This document shows, piece by piece, positions 51,483-59,703 of a stretch of 64,000 nucleotides of DNA. The stretch lies in contig NZ_LMCU01000001.1 in assembly GCF_001424905.1 (NCBI RefSeq), forward strand, positions 985,480-1,049,479, written 5' to 3'. The position numbers were made by a program, and so were the translations under genes. The notes under the pieces were generated by a model, which did not search any database, was not told the origin of the DNA, and saw only the letters and a program-made list of their open reading frames with translations. Within the stretch, counting starts at the first letter, position 1. The number at the start of each line of letters is the position of its first letter. The DNA comes from Leifsonia sp. Root112D2 (GTDB lineage: Bacteria > Actinomycetota > Actinomycetes > Actinomycetales > Microbacteriaceae).

Positions 51483-52406
51483 CTAGGCCGGGTCCAGCAC
51501 TCCCGCTCCAAGCAGGCTTAGTACGCGATCGGAGTCCGTATCCCACTGGAATCCCTCGGCGAGTTCGCGGCCGGCTGTTGGCGCCCGGGTGTACACGCCG
51601 TCGTCGTCGGGCACCCAAGCGTTCAACTCGTCGCGCGGATACGCACGGTAATCGAACGAACGATTTTGACCAGCACGGATGCGCCGAACGGCTGCGATTA
51701 GCTCGATATGCGATGCCGTCGACGAGCCAGAAAGCTCGCCGACCGGAAGAAGGAACTCGGCCGTCCGATCGAAAGCATCTCCGCAGGTCTCCATCTGCAC
51801 CCAGAAATCGCGCCATCCGGTGAGCTGAACCCCCTGCAACGCGCCGGGTATCCAAGCGAGTGCGCCGCCGTTGATCTCAGCCAGTCGCATAGGCTTCTTT
51901 GGGGGTAGCAGCGTGGGGAGCGCCGCGAGCTCGGCCCTTAGCGCTCGTCGCAGCACCTTGCCGGACACGACCACCGTCCACTCGGCGAACCATAGGTCTC
52001 CGCTCTGCGACTGATAAGCGATCGAAGTCCGGTCGAGACCGCTGAGCCACGTTTGGCTGCCGCCCACGCCAAGTACATCAACCCAGGGTGGGACAGGAAA
52101 GACGTAGTAATCCGGGATGGGGTTCATTCCATATGCGTACAGTTGAGCCAAGTCGATGTACAGGTCATGACGGTTCTTCTTGGCATTCCACTCCGTCGTC
52201 TTGAGCTCAAGCCAAACGCGCTTTCCCGGTGCGAGCGGGCCCCCAGCCACGTCGATGTCTGCGGTGGAACTGGGCCACCACATCTGCAGATGTGCGCGAT
52301 AGCGATAGCTGAGGTGCATTGCGCACCAGTGCTCGAAGGTCTTCTCCGGGACCGAACGCATCACTAACCCCATCCCATGACTGTGCCAACTCTTACTCTC
52401 GGACAT
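51483..52406 (-). CDS. PD-(D/E)XK nuclease-like protein
   Basis: A 307-residue protein. Residues ~20-75 look like a restriction-endonuclease fold: Glu21 in an early helix, 'STADIDVAG' with Asp50/Asp52, and 'VWLELKTTEW' with Glu67-x-Lys69, which is the PD-(D/E)XK pattern. The remainder (~80-307), rich in Trp, has no family I know. The ATG at 52406 is the longest start; ATG at 52373 (MGLVMRSVPEKTF) is an alternative. It precedes the PLD-like gene on the minus strand. It is probably a nucleic-acid-cutting effector or part of a restriction-like module in the island. Confidence 0.7.
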   Translation of the reverse strand: MSESKSWHSHGMGLVMRSVPEKTFEHWCAMHLSYRYRAHLQMWWPSSTADIDVAGGPLAPGKRVWLELKTTEWNAKKNRHDLYIDLAQLYAYGMNPIPDYYVFPVPPWVDVLGVGGSQTWLSGLDRTSIAYQSQSGDLWFAEWTVVVSGKVLRRALRAELAALPTLLPPKKPMRLAEINGGALAWIPGALQGVQLTGWRDFWVQMETCGDAFDRTAEFLLPVGELSGSSTASHIELIAAVRRIRAGQNRSFDYRAYPRDELNAWVPDDDGVYTRAPTAGRELAEGFQWDTDSDRVLSLLGAGVLDPA

Positions 52407-52600
52407 TGGCCTGTCAGCGTTAGAGGGCCGGGATGGCCTGTCACTTACCCACGTGTCATCGAAAGTAAGAGCGCGCTCGACCCCCTCGAGAGCGATGGGT
52501 CTATTTGCCAGGCTCCCGGATTCAGTTGGCGTCGATCATTTCGCAGCAGCTGCCCCGAACTCCTCGATGCGCAGCCGGGTCTTGGCCCACGAGAAACGTG

Positions 52601-52633
52601 GATCCTGAGGTGGCCAATGGACACCTCAGGATC
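52601..52633 (-). terminator. Hairpin after the truncated secreted-protein gene
   Basis: A perfect 12-bp stem (52601-52612 with 52622-52633) and a 9-base loop lie between the stop codon at 52689 and the nuclease-like gene. On the plus strand it is followed by ATTTAG. The surrounding 52407-52688 region holds no gene I can support. Confidence 0.55.
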
Positions 52634-52688
52634 ATTTAGCTTGGGAACTCAAGTGGCGAAATTTTCGTTTCCCTTCAGCGAGCCGCGC

Positions 52689-52996
52689 TCAGTAGCTGTA
52701 GCAGAACCACGTATAGGGGTTGTTGTAGTCGTTATACCCGGCGTGCACTCTGCCGTTGTACTGCCGATATTGCTCTAGGCAAGCCTGCTCGGCGTAGAAG
52801 TTCCTGTCCCCTGTCGGAGTTGCGCACCTCCACCCATAGACCGGGTTGAACCGGACTACGGCGTTAGACGTAGAGCCGTAGTGAGCCCGGCAATACGTCT
52901 GCACACTGATCCCGCCGACGACCGAGCTGGCTTGGGCTGGCGGACCAACAAGCGCCACGCCGCCCAGCGCGAGAAACGCACCTAGATGAGTGAGTC
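52689..52996 (-). pseudogene. 5'-truncated gene for a small secreted cysteine-rich protein
   Basis: The frame encodes about 100 residues: the end of a signal peptide ('LGAFLALGGVALVG', cleavage near PAQA-SS), then a mature domain rich in Tyr, Asn and Cys ('TYCRAHYGS', 'GWRCATPTGDRNFYAEQACLEQY', 'YTWFCYSY'). There is no start codon in the right place: the sequence above about 52996 is a transposase remnant, so the first part of the signal peptide is gone. The mature part looks intact. The family is unknown; similar small exported proteins are common in actinobacteria. Confidence 0.65.
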
Positions 52997-53208
52997 CTAA
53001 TGGTCGTAGGCGATGAGGGATCGCTTGTTTGGTGCGCCGATGGCCCAGTTGTGCCAGATTCCGGCGGCGAGGGCCAGTAGGCGTGCGGCGATGCGGGAGT
53101 AGACGCCGCTGATGGTGCGTCCGCCGTGGTCTTCGAGGGTGAGTTGGCCTTTCATGGTGTCGAAAACGGATTCGACTCATTGGCAGATTCCGCCGAGTTT
53201 GAACCGCC
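52997..53208 (-). pseudogene. Transposase remnant, C-terminus (IS982-like)
   Basis: The minus strand encodes the end of a transposase: 'VESVFDTMKGQLTLED', 'HGGRTISGVYSRIAARLLAL', 'AAGIWHNWAIGA', 'KRSLIAYDH' then a stop. An in-frame TGA replaces the Trp codon usual before 'VESVF' at about 53176-53178, and the rest of the gene is missing past about 53208. This C-terminus resembles IS982-type transposases. It abuts the truncated secreted-protein gene at its 3' end. Confidence 0.75.
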
Positions 53209-53616
53209 AGCAGCATCACCATTCCTCTGTCTGCCGGCGTTTCGAAAGCCCGCTCGTCGAAGGAACAAATCCCCGCAATCAAGCATGTGCAGAAATACGC
53301 GTACAAGTCACCCGAACACAAGGCGTACTACGGCATGCGCAGCCTCGTTGAATCATCGAACAAAACCCTCAAAGCCAAGAAATTCGAAGCACTCGGACAC
53401 ACCGCAACACGCTCAGGGCGTGGATTCACGTTCAACTACATCGTCGCAACCCTCGCCGCGGTTTCTTCCAACCTGCGCAAAATTCGCCAGTTTTACGGCA
53501 AAATCGCCAAACAAGCACTCGGCGGCAAACTCCCTCGCGAACGCCGACGCAAGACCGAAGCCGGAACACCGCTTGCCGCCACCAGCTCGCCCCCCGCGCT
53601 CGCGCCACCGCGGTGA
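53203..53616 (+). pseudogene. Second transposase remnant, C-terminus
   Basis: An open stretch with no proper start encodes 'KHVQKYAYKSPEHKAYYGMR', 'SLVESSNKTLKAKKFEALGH', 'SGRGFTFNYIVATLAAVSSN' and 'LRKIRQFY', a pattern seen at the C-terminus of some actinobacterial transposases. It meets the other remnant near 53203 head to head. The last 30 residues are low-complexity. Two broken elements back to back mark a repeatedly hit insertion site beside tRNA-Leu. The family name is uncertain. Confidence 0.6.
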
Positions 53617-53742
53617 GCACAAGAACCTACCGATTCCGCATCAGAACCCGCACACAGAATGCTTTAGCCTGCCCGGAAGCAGGCCGAATGTCGTTAATGT
53701 CGCCGTTGCGACCCACATGGCGCACAAACAGAAGAAACAAAG

Positions 53743-53778
53743 AAGGCTCGGTCCGACATTTCTGTCGGACCGAGCCTT
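53743..53778. terminator. Hairpin terminator with a TTTC loop, right copy
   Basis: A perfect 16-bp stem (53743-53758 with 53763-53778) with loop TTTC and TTTT at its plus-strand end. On the minus strand it lies 62 bases after the 3' end of tRNA-Leu and probably ends its transcript; it can also stop transcription leaving the island. Its core CGACATTTCTGTCG and TTCGCTTCG flank match the hairpin at 45848-45884. Confidence 0.8.
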
Positions 53779-53839
53779 TTCTCGTTCGCTTCGTGCTATT
53801 TCATGAAACCGGAACCCGGATTACCTGAAAGAGACCGCG

Positions 53840-53923
53840 TGCGCGAGGGGGGACTTGAACCCCCACGCCCTTTCGAGCACTGGCACCTGAAGCCAGCGCG
53901 TCTGCCAATTCCGCCACTCGCGC
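53840..53923 (-). tRNA. tRNA-Leu (anticodon CAG)
   Basis: An 84-base class II tRNA on the minus strand. Acceptor arms GCGCGAG and CTCGCGC pair over 7 bases, the anticodon arm is CTGGC-TTCAGGT-GCCAG with anticodon CAG, a long variable arm follows, and the T arm is GGGGG-TTCAAGT-CCCCC. The discriminator base is A (53840) and no CCA is encoded. It lies between the accessory island and fhaA, the same place as a leucine tRNA in mycobacteria. Confidence 0.95.
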
Positions 53924-54260
53924 GAACTTACAGAGATTAGCATTTCGCGCCCGCAAACTCCATTTCGTGCACGCCGCTGCACCCGGATGCCGGCCGCCGG
54001 CATCCGCACGCCCGCGCACCCGTCGCCGAGAGTGTCACTTCGCGCCGAGAGTGAGCGGTGCACGTGGCGCTCTCGGCACCACCTGGCACTCTCGACAGAT
54101 CGAGCACATCGAGCGCGATCAAGCACGCCGGGCGTCATCCGCGGGAGTGACTTTGGGCCGTAAACTCCTCCCAAACCCCACGAGATTACGCCCGGCTATC
54201 GGCCTTCACACCTCAGCCGACTAACATTCTCATAGTCACGCGAGCCGGATCGGGAGACCT
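53924..54260. other. Intergenic region between tRNA-Leu and fhaA
   Basis: No gene is supported here. It contains a perfect 10-bp palindromic stem at 53984-54006 (CGGATGCCGG with CCGGCATCCG), and four copies of a GCCGAGAGTG-like word in both directions at about 54029-54095, which look like small interspersed repeats. The tRNA promoter (minus) and the promoter of the fhaA operon must lie here, but no clear -35/-10 pair stands out. Confidence 0.6.
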
Positions 54261-55013
54261 GTGGGCATACTGGACAACTTCGAGAAGGGTCTTGAGCGCG
54301 CCGTTAACGGTGCATTCGCCAAGACCTTCCGTTCGGGGCTGCAGCCGGTGGAGCTCTCGAGCGCACTGCGTCGCGAGCTCGACACGAACGCCGCCGTCGT
54401 CTCACGCGACCGCATTCTGGCGCCCAATCGCTTCACGCTGCGCATGTCGAGCACCGACTTCGCCCGCATGCGCCGCCTCGGACCCACCCTCATCGACGAC
54501 CTCGTGCAGTTTGTTCAGGAGCACGCCGCCGCGCAGCACTATCAATTCGCCGGGGGCATCTCCATCGAGCTTGCCGAAGACTCCGCGCTCAGCGAGGGGC
54601 TGTTGAACGTCGAATCCGAGAACGTGCAGGGCTCCGTCGACTGGACCCCCGTGCTCGACATCGGCGGCAAGCGCTACCCCATCGTCAAGGCCCACACCAT
54701 CATCGGCCGCGGCTCCGAGGCCGACATCACGGTCGACGACACCGGCATCTCGCGCAAGCACGTCGAGGTGGTGTGGGATGGCTCGCACGCCCAGGCGCGC
54801 GACCTCGGCTCCACGAACGGTTCACAACTCAACGGGCAGCCTCTCAAGAAGGCCATCCTCGAGCCGGATTCGGTGATCTCCATCGGTCGCACCCGCATCG
54901 TCTTCAAGGTGCTGCCGCAGGCATCCACCCCCAGCCGGCCCGCCGACCGCGGCGACGATGTCACGCGTCGCCACGACCTCGGCGATCTCGACGGATTCTG
55001 GGACAAGTCATGA
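54261..55013 (+). CDS. fhaA: FHA-domain protein FhaA (DUF3662 + FHA)
   Basis: A 250-residue protein with GTG start. The N-terminal DUF3662 domain (~1-115) begins 'MGILDNFEKGLERAVNGAFA' and the C-terminal FHA domain (~150-225) shows 'IIGRGSEADITVDD', 'ISRKHVEV' and 'DLGSTNGSQLNGQ', the phosphothreonine-binding pattern. It is first in the conserved operon and overlaps fhaB by 4 bases. In mycobacteria FhaA binds phosphorylated MviN/pseudokinase partners and helps control peptidoglycan synthesis under PknB; the same role is likely here. The linker is short compared with mycobacterial FhaA. Confidence 0.95.
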   Translation: MGILDNFEKGLERAVNGAFAKTFRSGLQPVELSSALRRELDTNAAVVSRDRILAPNRFTLRMSSTDFARMRRLGPTLIDDLVQFVQEHAAAQHYQFAGGISIELAEDSALSEGLLNVESENVQGSVDWTPVLDIGGKRYPIVKAHTIIGRGSEADITVDDTGISRKHVEVVWDGSHAQARDLGSTNGSQLNGQPLKKAILEPDSVISIGRTRIVFKVLPQASTPSRPADRGDDVTRRHDLGDLDGFWDKS

Positions 55014-55618
55014 GCGATCCCGGCGCCCTCACCCTGCTCATTCTGCGCATCGGCTTTCTGCTGCTGCTCTGGTTCTTCGTCTTCGGCATCGTCTACGCGC
55101 TGCGCAGCGATCTCTTCGGCCAGCGGGTGCGCAAGATGCCTCGGGATGCTGCGGCAGCGCCGCGCGCAGCCGCAGCGTTCCCGAGCGCTTCGGCAGGCGC
55201 AGGGGCCGGCAGCCCCGCCACCGCGCCGACGGCGGCCGGCGGCATCGTCATGCAGCACGCGCCCCTCTCCACCATGCCCCGCGCCGGCGGTTCGGCCGGC
55301 GCAACCTCCCCGCTCGCCACCACGGCGAGCGCCACCCGCCTCGTCATCACCTCCGGCGCCAAGCAGGGCACCGAACTCGAGCTCGGCCGCGACCCGATCA
55401 CCATCGGCCGCTCCTCCGAATCGGGACTGATCATTCGCGACGATTACACCTCAACGCACCACGCACGCATCCTGCTCTGGAACGACACCTGGATGCTGCA
55501 GGATCTCGACTCCACGAACGGCACGTTTCTTGATGGCACGCGCGTCAACATGCCCACGCGCATCCCCCTGAACACCCCGATCAAGATCGGCACGACAACG
55601 TTCGAGCTGCGGCGGTAG
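55010..55618 (+). CDS. fhaB: FHA-domain membrane protein FhaB (FipA)
   Basis: A 202-residue protein starting in an ATGA overlap with fhaA; longer in-frame starts lie inside fhaA. One N-terminal membrane segment ('LTLLILRIGFLLLLWFFVFG') anchors it, a low-complexity Ala/Gly/Pro linker spans ~45-105, and the FHA domain (~110-202) has 'ITIGRSSESGLIIRDD', 'TSTHHARIL' and 'DLDSTNGTFLDGTR'. In mycobacteria FhaB/FipA links kinase signalling to the division protein FtsZ/FtsQ. The gene is followed by pstP after 3 bases. Confidence 0.95.
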   Translation: MSDPGALTLLILRIGFLLLLWFFVFGIVYALRSDLFGQRVRKMPRDAAAAPRAAAAFPSASAGAGAGSPATAPTAAGGIVMQHAPLSTMPRAGGSAGATSPLATTASATRLVITSGAKQGTELELGRDPITIGRSSESGLIIRDDYTSTHHARILLWNDTWMLQDLDSTNGTFLDGTRVNMPTRIPLNTPIKIGTTTFELRR

Positions 55619-55621
55619 GCG

Positions 55622-56866
55622 GTGGCAGAGGTCAACCGCGCCGTCGCCGTCTCGCACGTCGGCAAGATTCGGTCGAACAACCAGGATTCCGGATACGCCG
55701 GCACCGAGCTCTTCGTGGTCGCCGATGGCATGGGGGGTCATGCCGGTGGTGACGTCGCCTCCGCCATCGCGCTGCAGCGCATCCGCGAGGCCGACCGCGT
55801 TTACGCCAGCGCCGAGGAGGCCGAGTTCTCGCTTCAGGCGGCGCTGATCGCCGCGAACGCGCAGCTCGCCGAGACCGTTTTCGAGCATCCGGAACTCACC
55901 GGCATGGGCACCACCGTGAGTGCGATCGCGCGCGTGGGCGACCAGGTTGCCCTCGCCCACATCGGCGACTCGCGCATCTACCTGTTCCGCGAAGGCGTGC
56001 TCAAGCAGGTCTCCACCGACCACACCTTCGTGCAGCGCCTCGTCGACAGCGGGCGCATCACCGAGGAAGAGGCCATGGTGCATCCGCGCCGCTCGGTGCT
56101 CATGCGGGTGCTCGGCGATGTGGACTCGCACCCCGAGATCGACACCTGGAGCCTCGACACGAAGCCCGGCGACCGCTGGCTCATCTGCTCCGACGGGCTC
56201 ACCGGCGTCGTCAAGGACCCCGCTCTCTCCTCGGCCCTCGCCGTACCGGATTCACCACGCATCGTCGCCGAACGCCTCGTGCACATGACACTCGAGGGCG
56301 GCGCACCCGACAACGTCACCGTCGTCATTCTCGACATCGCCGACGACGAGCCCGGCGCCACCCCCTCCGCGCCGGTCACCGTCGGTTCGGCCGCAGCACC
56401 CCTCGCCTTCGAGCAGGAGCTGGGGCGCAGTCGCGCGCTGCGCCTGCCGTCGCTGCGCCTACATCCGCGGCCCGCGGCCGGTCCCACCCACTTCGAGCCG
56501 GATTCCGAGGACTACCTCGACGAGCTCATCGAGGAGGACGCGCGGCGCGCCCGCCGCCGCAAACTCACCTGGCTGGTCGGCAGCATTCTGGTCGTGCTGC
56601 TCCTCGCCCTCGGCGCCTTCCTCGGCTACCAGTGGACCCAGTCGCACTACTACGTGGGCGTGCAAGACGGCCGCGTCACCATCTACCAGGGCGTGCAGCA
56701 GGGCATCGGCCCGATCTCGCTCTCGCACGTCTACGACGAGACGAGCACCACCGTCGACCAGCTCAGCAACTACGACCGCCAACAGGTGCAACAGACCATC
56801 AATGCCGAGTCGCTGGCCGAGGCCCAGCGCATAGTGAAACAGTTGACGGATGCCGGCACCCAGTAA
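55622..56866 (+). CDS. pstP: PP2C-type Ser/Thr protein phosphatase PstP
   Basis: A 414-residue PPM phosphatase with GTG start. Metal-binding motifs are visible: 'SNNQDSG' (Asp22), 'VADGMGGHAGG' (Asp35), 'GDSRIYLF', 'CSDGLTG' and 'PDNVTVV'. The catalytic domain fills ~1-240, a linker follows, and one membrane segment lies at ~316-338, leaving a ~75-residue outer domain. It removes phosphates from PknA, PknB and their targets. Its 3' end overlaps rodA by 17 bases. Confidence 0.95.
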   Translation: MAEVNRAVAVSHVGKIRSNNQDSGYAGTELFVVADGMGGHAGGDVASAIALQRIREADRVYASAEEAEFSLQAALIAANAQLAETVFEHPELTGMGTTVSAIARVGDQVALAHIGDSRIYLFREGVLKQVSTDHTFVQRLVDSGRITEEEAMVHPRRSVLMRVLGDVDSHPEIDTWSLDTKPGDRWLICSDGLTGVVKDPALSSALAVPDSPRIVAERLVHMTLEGGAPDNVTVVILDIADDEPGATPSAPVTVGSAAAPLAFEQELGRSRALRLPSLRLHPRPAAGPTHFEPDSEDYLDELIEEDARRARRRKLTWLVGSILVVLLLALGAFLGYQWTQSHYYVGVQDGRVTIYQGVQQGIGPISLSHVYDETSTTVDQLSNYDRQQVQQTINAESLAEAQRIVKQLTDAGTQ

Positions 56867-58247
56867 CAACGCAGGGATAGTTCTCGACACCCCGGCCCCC
56901 GCCGCGACGGCCCGGCGACTGCATCTGCCCGCCAAACTGCGCAACCTCGAGGTCGGGCTGCTGCTCGTGGCGTGCGTCATCAACGCATCCGCGATTCTGC
57001 TCGTGCAGCTCGGCGCGCTCGGCCACATCGATTTCTCGCTCGTCTATTTCGGCGCGGGGCTCTCTGCCCTCGTCTTCGCCATGCACATCGCCATGCGCGT
57101 TGTTGCCCCGAACGCCGACCCGTTCATTCTGCCCATCGCCACGGTTCTCAACGGCATTGGCATCGCCGAGATCTACCGCATCGATCTGGAGGAGCATTTC
57201 AGCGGCTGGAACAGCGCCGCCGTCAGGCAGATCGTCTGGAGTGCGATTGCGATCATCATCGCCATCGCGGTGATCCTCATCATTCGCAACCACCGCCTGC
57301 TGCAGCGTTACACCTATCTCTTCGGCCTGCTCGCCATCATCCTTCTGCTGCTGCCGATGATTCCAGGGCTCGGTGTCACCCAGTTCGGCGCCCGCATCTG
57401 GATAGCCATCGGCCCGTTCAGTTTTCAGCCCGGTGAGATAGCCAAGCTCGCCCTGGCGATCTTCTTCGCCGGTTACCTGGTGCAGCATCGCGACTCGCTC
57501 TCCATCGTCGGCACCAAATTCCTGGGGATGCGTTTCCCGCGCCTGCGCGACCTCGGCCCGATCCTCGTGCTGTGGGCCATCTCGATGGCGGTCATCGTCT
57601 TTCAGCGCGACCTCGGCACCGGCCTGCTCTACTTCGGTCTGTTCCTGGTGATGATCTATGTGGCCACCGCGCGCATCAGCTGGGTGGTTCTCGGCCTGGT
57701 GCTCTTCATCGGTGGAGCCCTCATCGCCAGCCAGACGCTCAGTTACGTGGGGGGCCGGTTCGAGAACTGGCTGAGCCCGTTCTCCCAGCACGTCTACGAC
57801 GCCACGGGCGGCAGCTTCCAGCTCGTGCAGGGGCTCTTCGGCATCTCCTACGGCGGCCTGCTCGGCACCGGCCTCGGCCAGGGCCGACCCTCGACAACGC
57901 CGCTGGCGCAGAGCGACTACATCGTCGCAAGCCTCGGCGAAGAACTCGGCCTCATCGGCCTGTTCGCCATTCTCATGCTCTACCTCCTGTTCGTCTCGCG
58001 CGGCTTTCGCATCGGTTTCGCCGGGCAGGATGACTTCGGCAAGCTTTTGGCCGTCGGTCTGGCCTTCACTCTGGCGCTGCAGTGCTTCATCGTGGTGGGT
58101 GGCATCACCCGGGTCATTCCGCTCACCGGCCTGACCACACCGTTCCTGGCCGCGGGCGGCTCCTCCCTCGTGGCCAACTGGATCATCGCCGCCCTGCTGC
58201 TTCGACTTTCCGACACCGTGCGCAACCAACCCCGGCTGGTGGTGTGA
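56850..58247 (+). CDS. rodA: SEDS-family peptidoglycan glycosyltransferase RodA
   Basis: A 465-residue membrane protein of the FtsW/RodA/SpoVE family with about ten membrane segments. Family hallmarks are 'FGARIWIAIGPFSFQPGEIAKL' (seen in part near residue 180), 'FQRDLGTGLLYFGLF' and the C-terminal 'PLTGLTTPFLAAGGSSL'. It overlaps pstP by 17 bases and precedes pbpA by one base. It polymerises lipid II during elongation, paired with the transpeptidase PbpA. Confidence 0.95.
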   Translation: MPAPSNNAGIVLDTPAPAATARRLHLPAKLRNLEVGLLLVACVINASAILLVQLGALGHIDFSLVYFGAGLSALVFAMHIAMRVVAPNADPFILPIATVLNGIGIAEIYRIDLEEHFSGWNSAAVRQIVWSAIAIIIAIAVILIIRNHRLLQRYTYLFGLLAIILLLLPMIPGLGVTQFGARIWIAIGPFSFQPGEIAKLALAIFFAGYLVQHRDSLSIVGTKFLGMRFPRLRDLGPILVLWAISMAVIVFQRDLGTGLLYFGLFLVMIYVATARISWVVLGLVLFIGGALIASQTLSYVGGRFENWLSPFSQHVYDATGGSFQLVQGLFGISYGGLLGTGLGQGRPSTTPLAQSDYIVASLGEELGLIGLFAILMLYLLFVSRGFRIGFAGQDDFGKLLAVGLAFTLALQCFIVVGGITRVIPLTGLTTPFLAAGGSSLVANWIIAALLLRLSDTVRNQPRLVV

Positions 58248-58248
58248 G

Positions 58249-59703
58249 ATGAACCGCGAACTGAAACGCGTGAGCATCCTGGTGCTCGCCATGTTCGTCA
58301 CGCTGCTGGTGTCGACATCCATCATCGGCGTGTTCCAGGCCGACTCCCTCAACGCGGATGCCCGAAACAGCCGGGTGCGCGAAGACAGCTACCTGGCACA
58401 GCGCGGCGCGATTCTCGTGGCAGGCCAGCCGGTGGCCCAGTCGGTGGCCTCGAAGGATCACTACAACTACCAGCGCGTCTACTCGAACGGCCCGCTGTAT
58501 TCCTCGGTGACGGGCTTCTTCCCCATCAATGGGGCGCCGACGGGCATCGAGGGCGCCCTCGGCGACAAGCTCAGCGGCACCTCGAACTCGCAGTTCTTCG
58601 ATCGCATCAACAGCATTCTCACCGGCAAGAACCCGCAGGGGGCATCCGTCGAGCTCACCATCGACCCGGTGGCGCAGAAGGCGGCATTCGACGCCCTCGG
58701 CAATCTGCAGGGCGCGGTGGTGGTGCTGCAGCCCAAGACCGGCCGCGTGCTCGCCATGGTCTCCAAGCCCGATTTCGACCCGAATGTGCTGGCCGTGCAT
58801 GACACGACAGCGGTCGACGCGAAGTATGCCGCGCTGCTCAAGGCACCGGGCGACCCGCTCATCAACCGCACCGTCGCCGGCAACCTCAACCCCCCCGGTT
58901 CCACCTTCAAACCGATCGTCAGCTCGGCCGCCTTCGAGAGCGGCGACTACACGAAAGACAGCCTGCTGCCGGATGTCGCCCGCCTCACCCTGCCCCAGAC
59001 CGATCACGTGGTGGAAAACGACAACGGCGGCACCTGCGCTGGCGGCGGCACGGTGACCATCAACCTCGCGCAGATCAACTCGTGCAACATTCCGTTCGCC
59101 GAGCTCGGCATGAAGCTCGGTGCCGACACGATTCGCAAGCAGGCCGAGGCCTACGGCTTCAATAAGGAGTTGTCGATCCCGATCCCCGTGACCCCCAGCG
59201 TCTACCCCACCGGCTACAACGAACCGCAGACCGGCCTGAGCGCTTTCGGGCAGGCCAGCGACAGGGCAACGCCGCTGCAGATGGCCATGGTTTCCGCCGG
59301 CATAGCGAACGGCGGAAAGGTGATGTACCCGAACATGGTGGACTACATCCGTTCCGCCGATCTGACCACGACGGAGCACTTCACACCCAGGCTGTTCAGC
59401 CAGGCAACGAGCCAGAAGACCGCCGCAACCGTTGCACAAATGATGGTAGACGGGGTCAATAGCGGCGTGGCGAGTAATGCGAGAATAGACGGGGTCAGCG
59501 TGGGCGGAAAGACGGGCACAGCAGAGAATGGGCCGGGCGAGCCGTATACGCTCTGGTTCACCGGCTTCGCCCCTGCTGACAACCCGGAGTACGCCATTGC
59601 AGTCGTGGTTGAAAATGGCGGTGGACACGGTCAAAGCGGCGTCGGCAACACGGTTGCGGCCCCGATCGCGAAGAAAGTACTAGAGGCGGTGCTGAACAAA
59701 TGA
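58249..59703 (+). CDS. pbpA: Class B penicillin-binding protein PbpA
   Basis: A 484-residue transpeptidase with an N-terminal membrane anchor ('VSILVLAMFVTLLVSTSII'), a dimerisation domain and a penicillin-binding domain from ~150. Active-site motifs are Ser218-x-x-Lys221 (STFK), Ser278-Cys-Asn280 and Lys421-Thr-Gly (KTGTAE). Length is normal for actinobacterial PbpA. It starts one base after the rodA stop codon and its end overlaps pknA by 4 bases. It cross-links peptidoglycan made by RodA. Confidence 0.95.
   Translation: MNRELKRVSILVLAMFVTLLVSTSIIGVFQADSLNADARNSRVREDSYLAQRGAILVAGQPVAQSVASKDHYNYQRVYSNGPLYSSVTGFFPINGAPTGIEGALGDKLSGTSNSQFFDRINSILTGKNPQGASVELTIDPVAQKAAFDALGNLQGAVVVLQPKTGRVLAMVSKPDFDPNVLAVHDTTAVDAKYAALLKAPGDPLINRTVAGNLNPPGSTFKPIVSSAAFESGDYTKDSLLPDVARLTLPQTDHVVENDNGGTCAGGGTVTINLAQINSCNIPFAELGMKLGADTIRKQAEAYGFNKELSIPIPVTPSVYPTGYNEPQTGLSAFGQASDRATPLQMAMVSAGIANGGKVMYPNMVDYIRSADLTTTEHFTPRLFSQATSQKTAATVAQMMVDGVNSGVASNARIDGVSVGGKTGTAENGPGEPYTLWFTGFAPADNPEYAIAVVVENGGGHGQSGVGNTVAAPIAKKVLEAVLNK

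Noticed and set aside
52397..52423. Third ECF-type promoter on the minus strand before the nuclease-like gene
   Set aside because: CTAAC is present (minus strand, 52419-52423) but the GGCTG and CGACTACA parts are not matched, and it would require the later start codon. Too weak to claim.
53840..53923. tRNA-Leu as an attachment site with a duplicated 3' end
   Set aside because: I looked for the acceptor/T-arm sequence near 45.6-46.5 kb and 50.7-52.7 kb and found no copy. No integrase gene is in the island.
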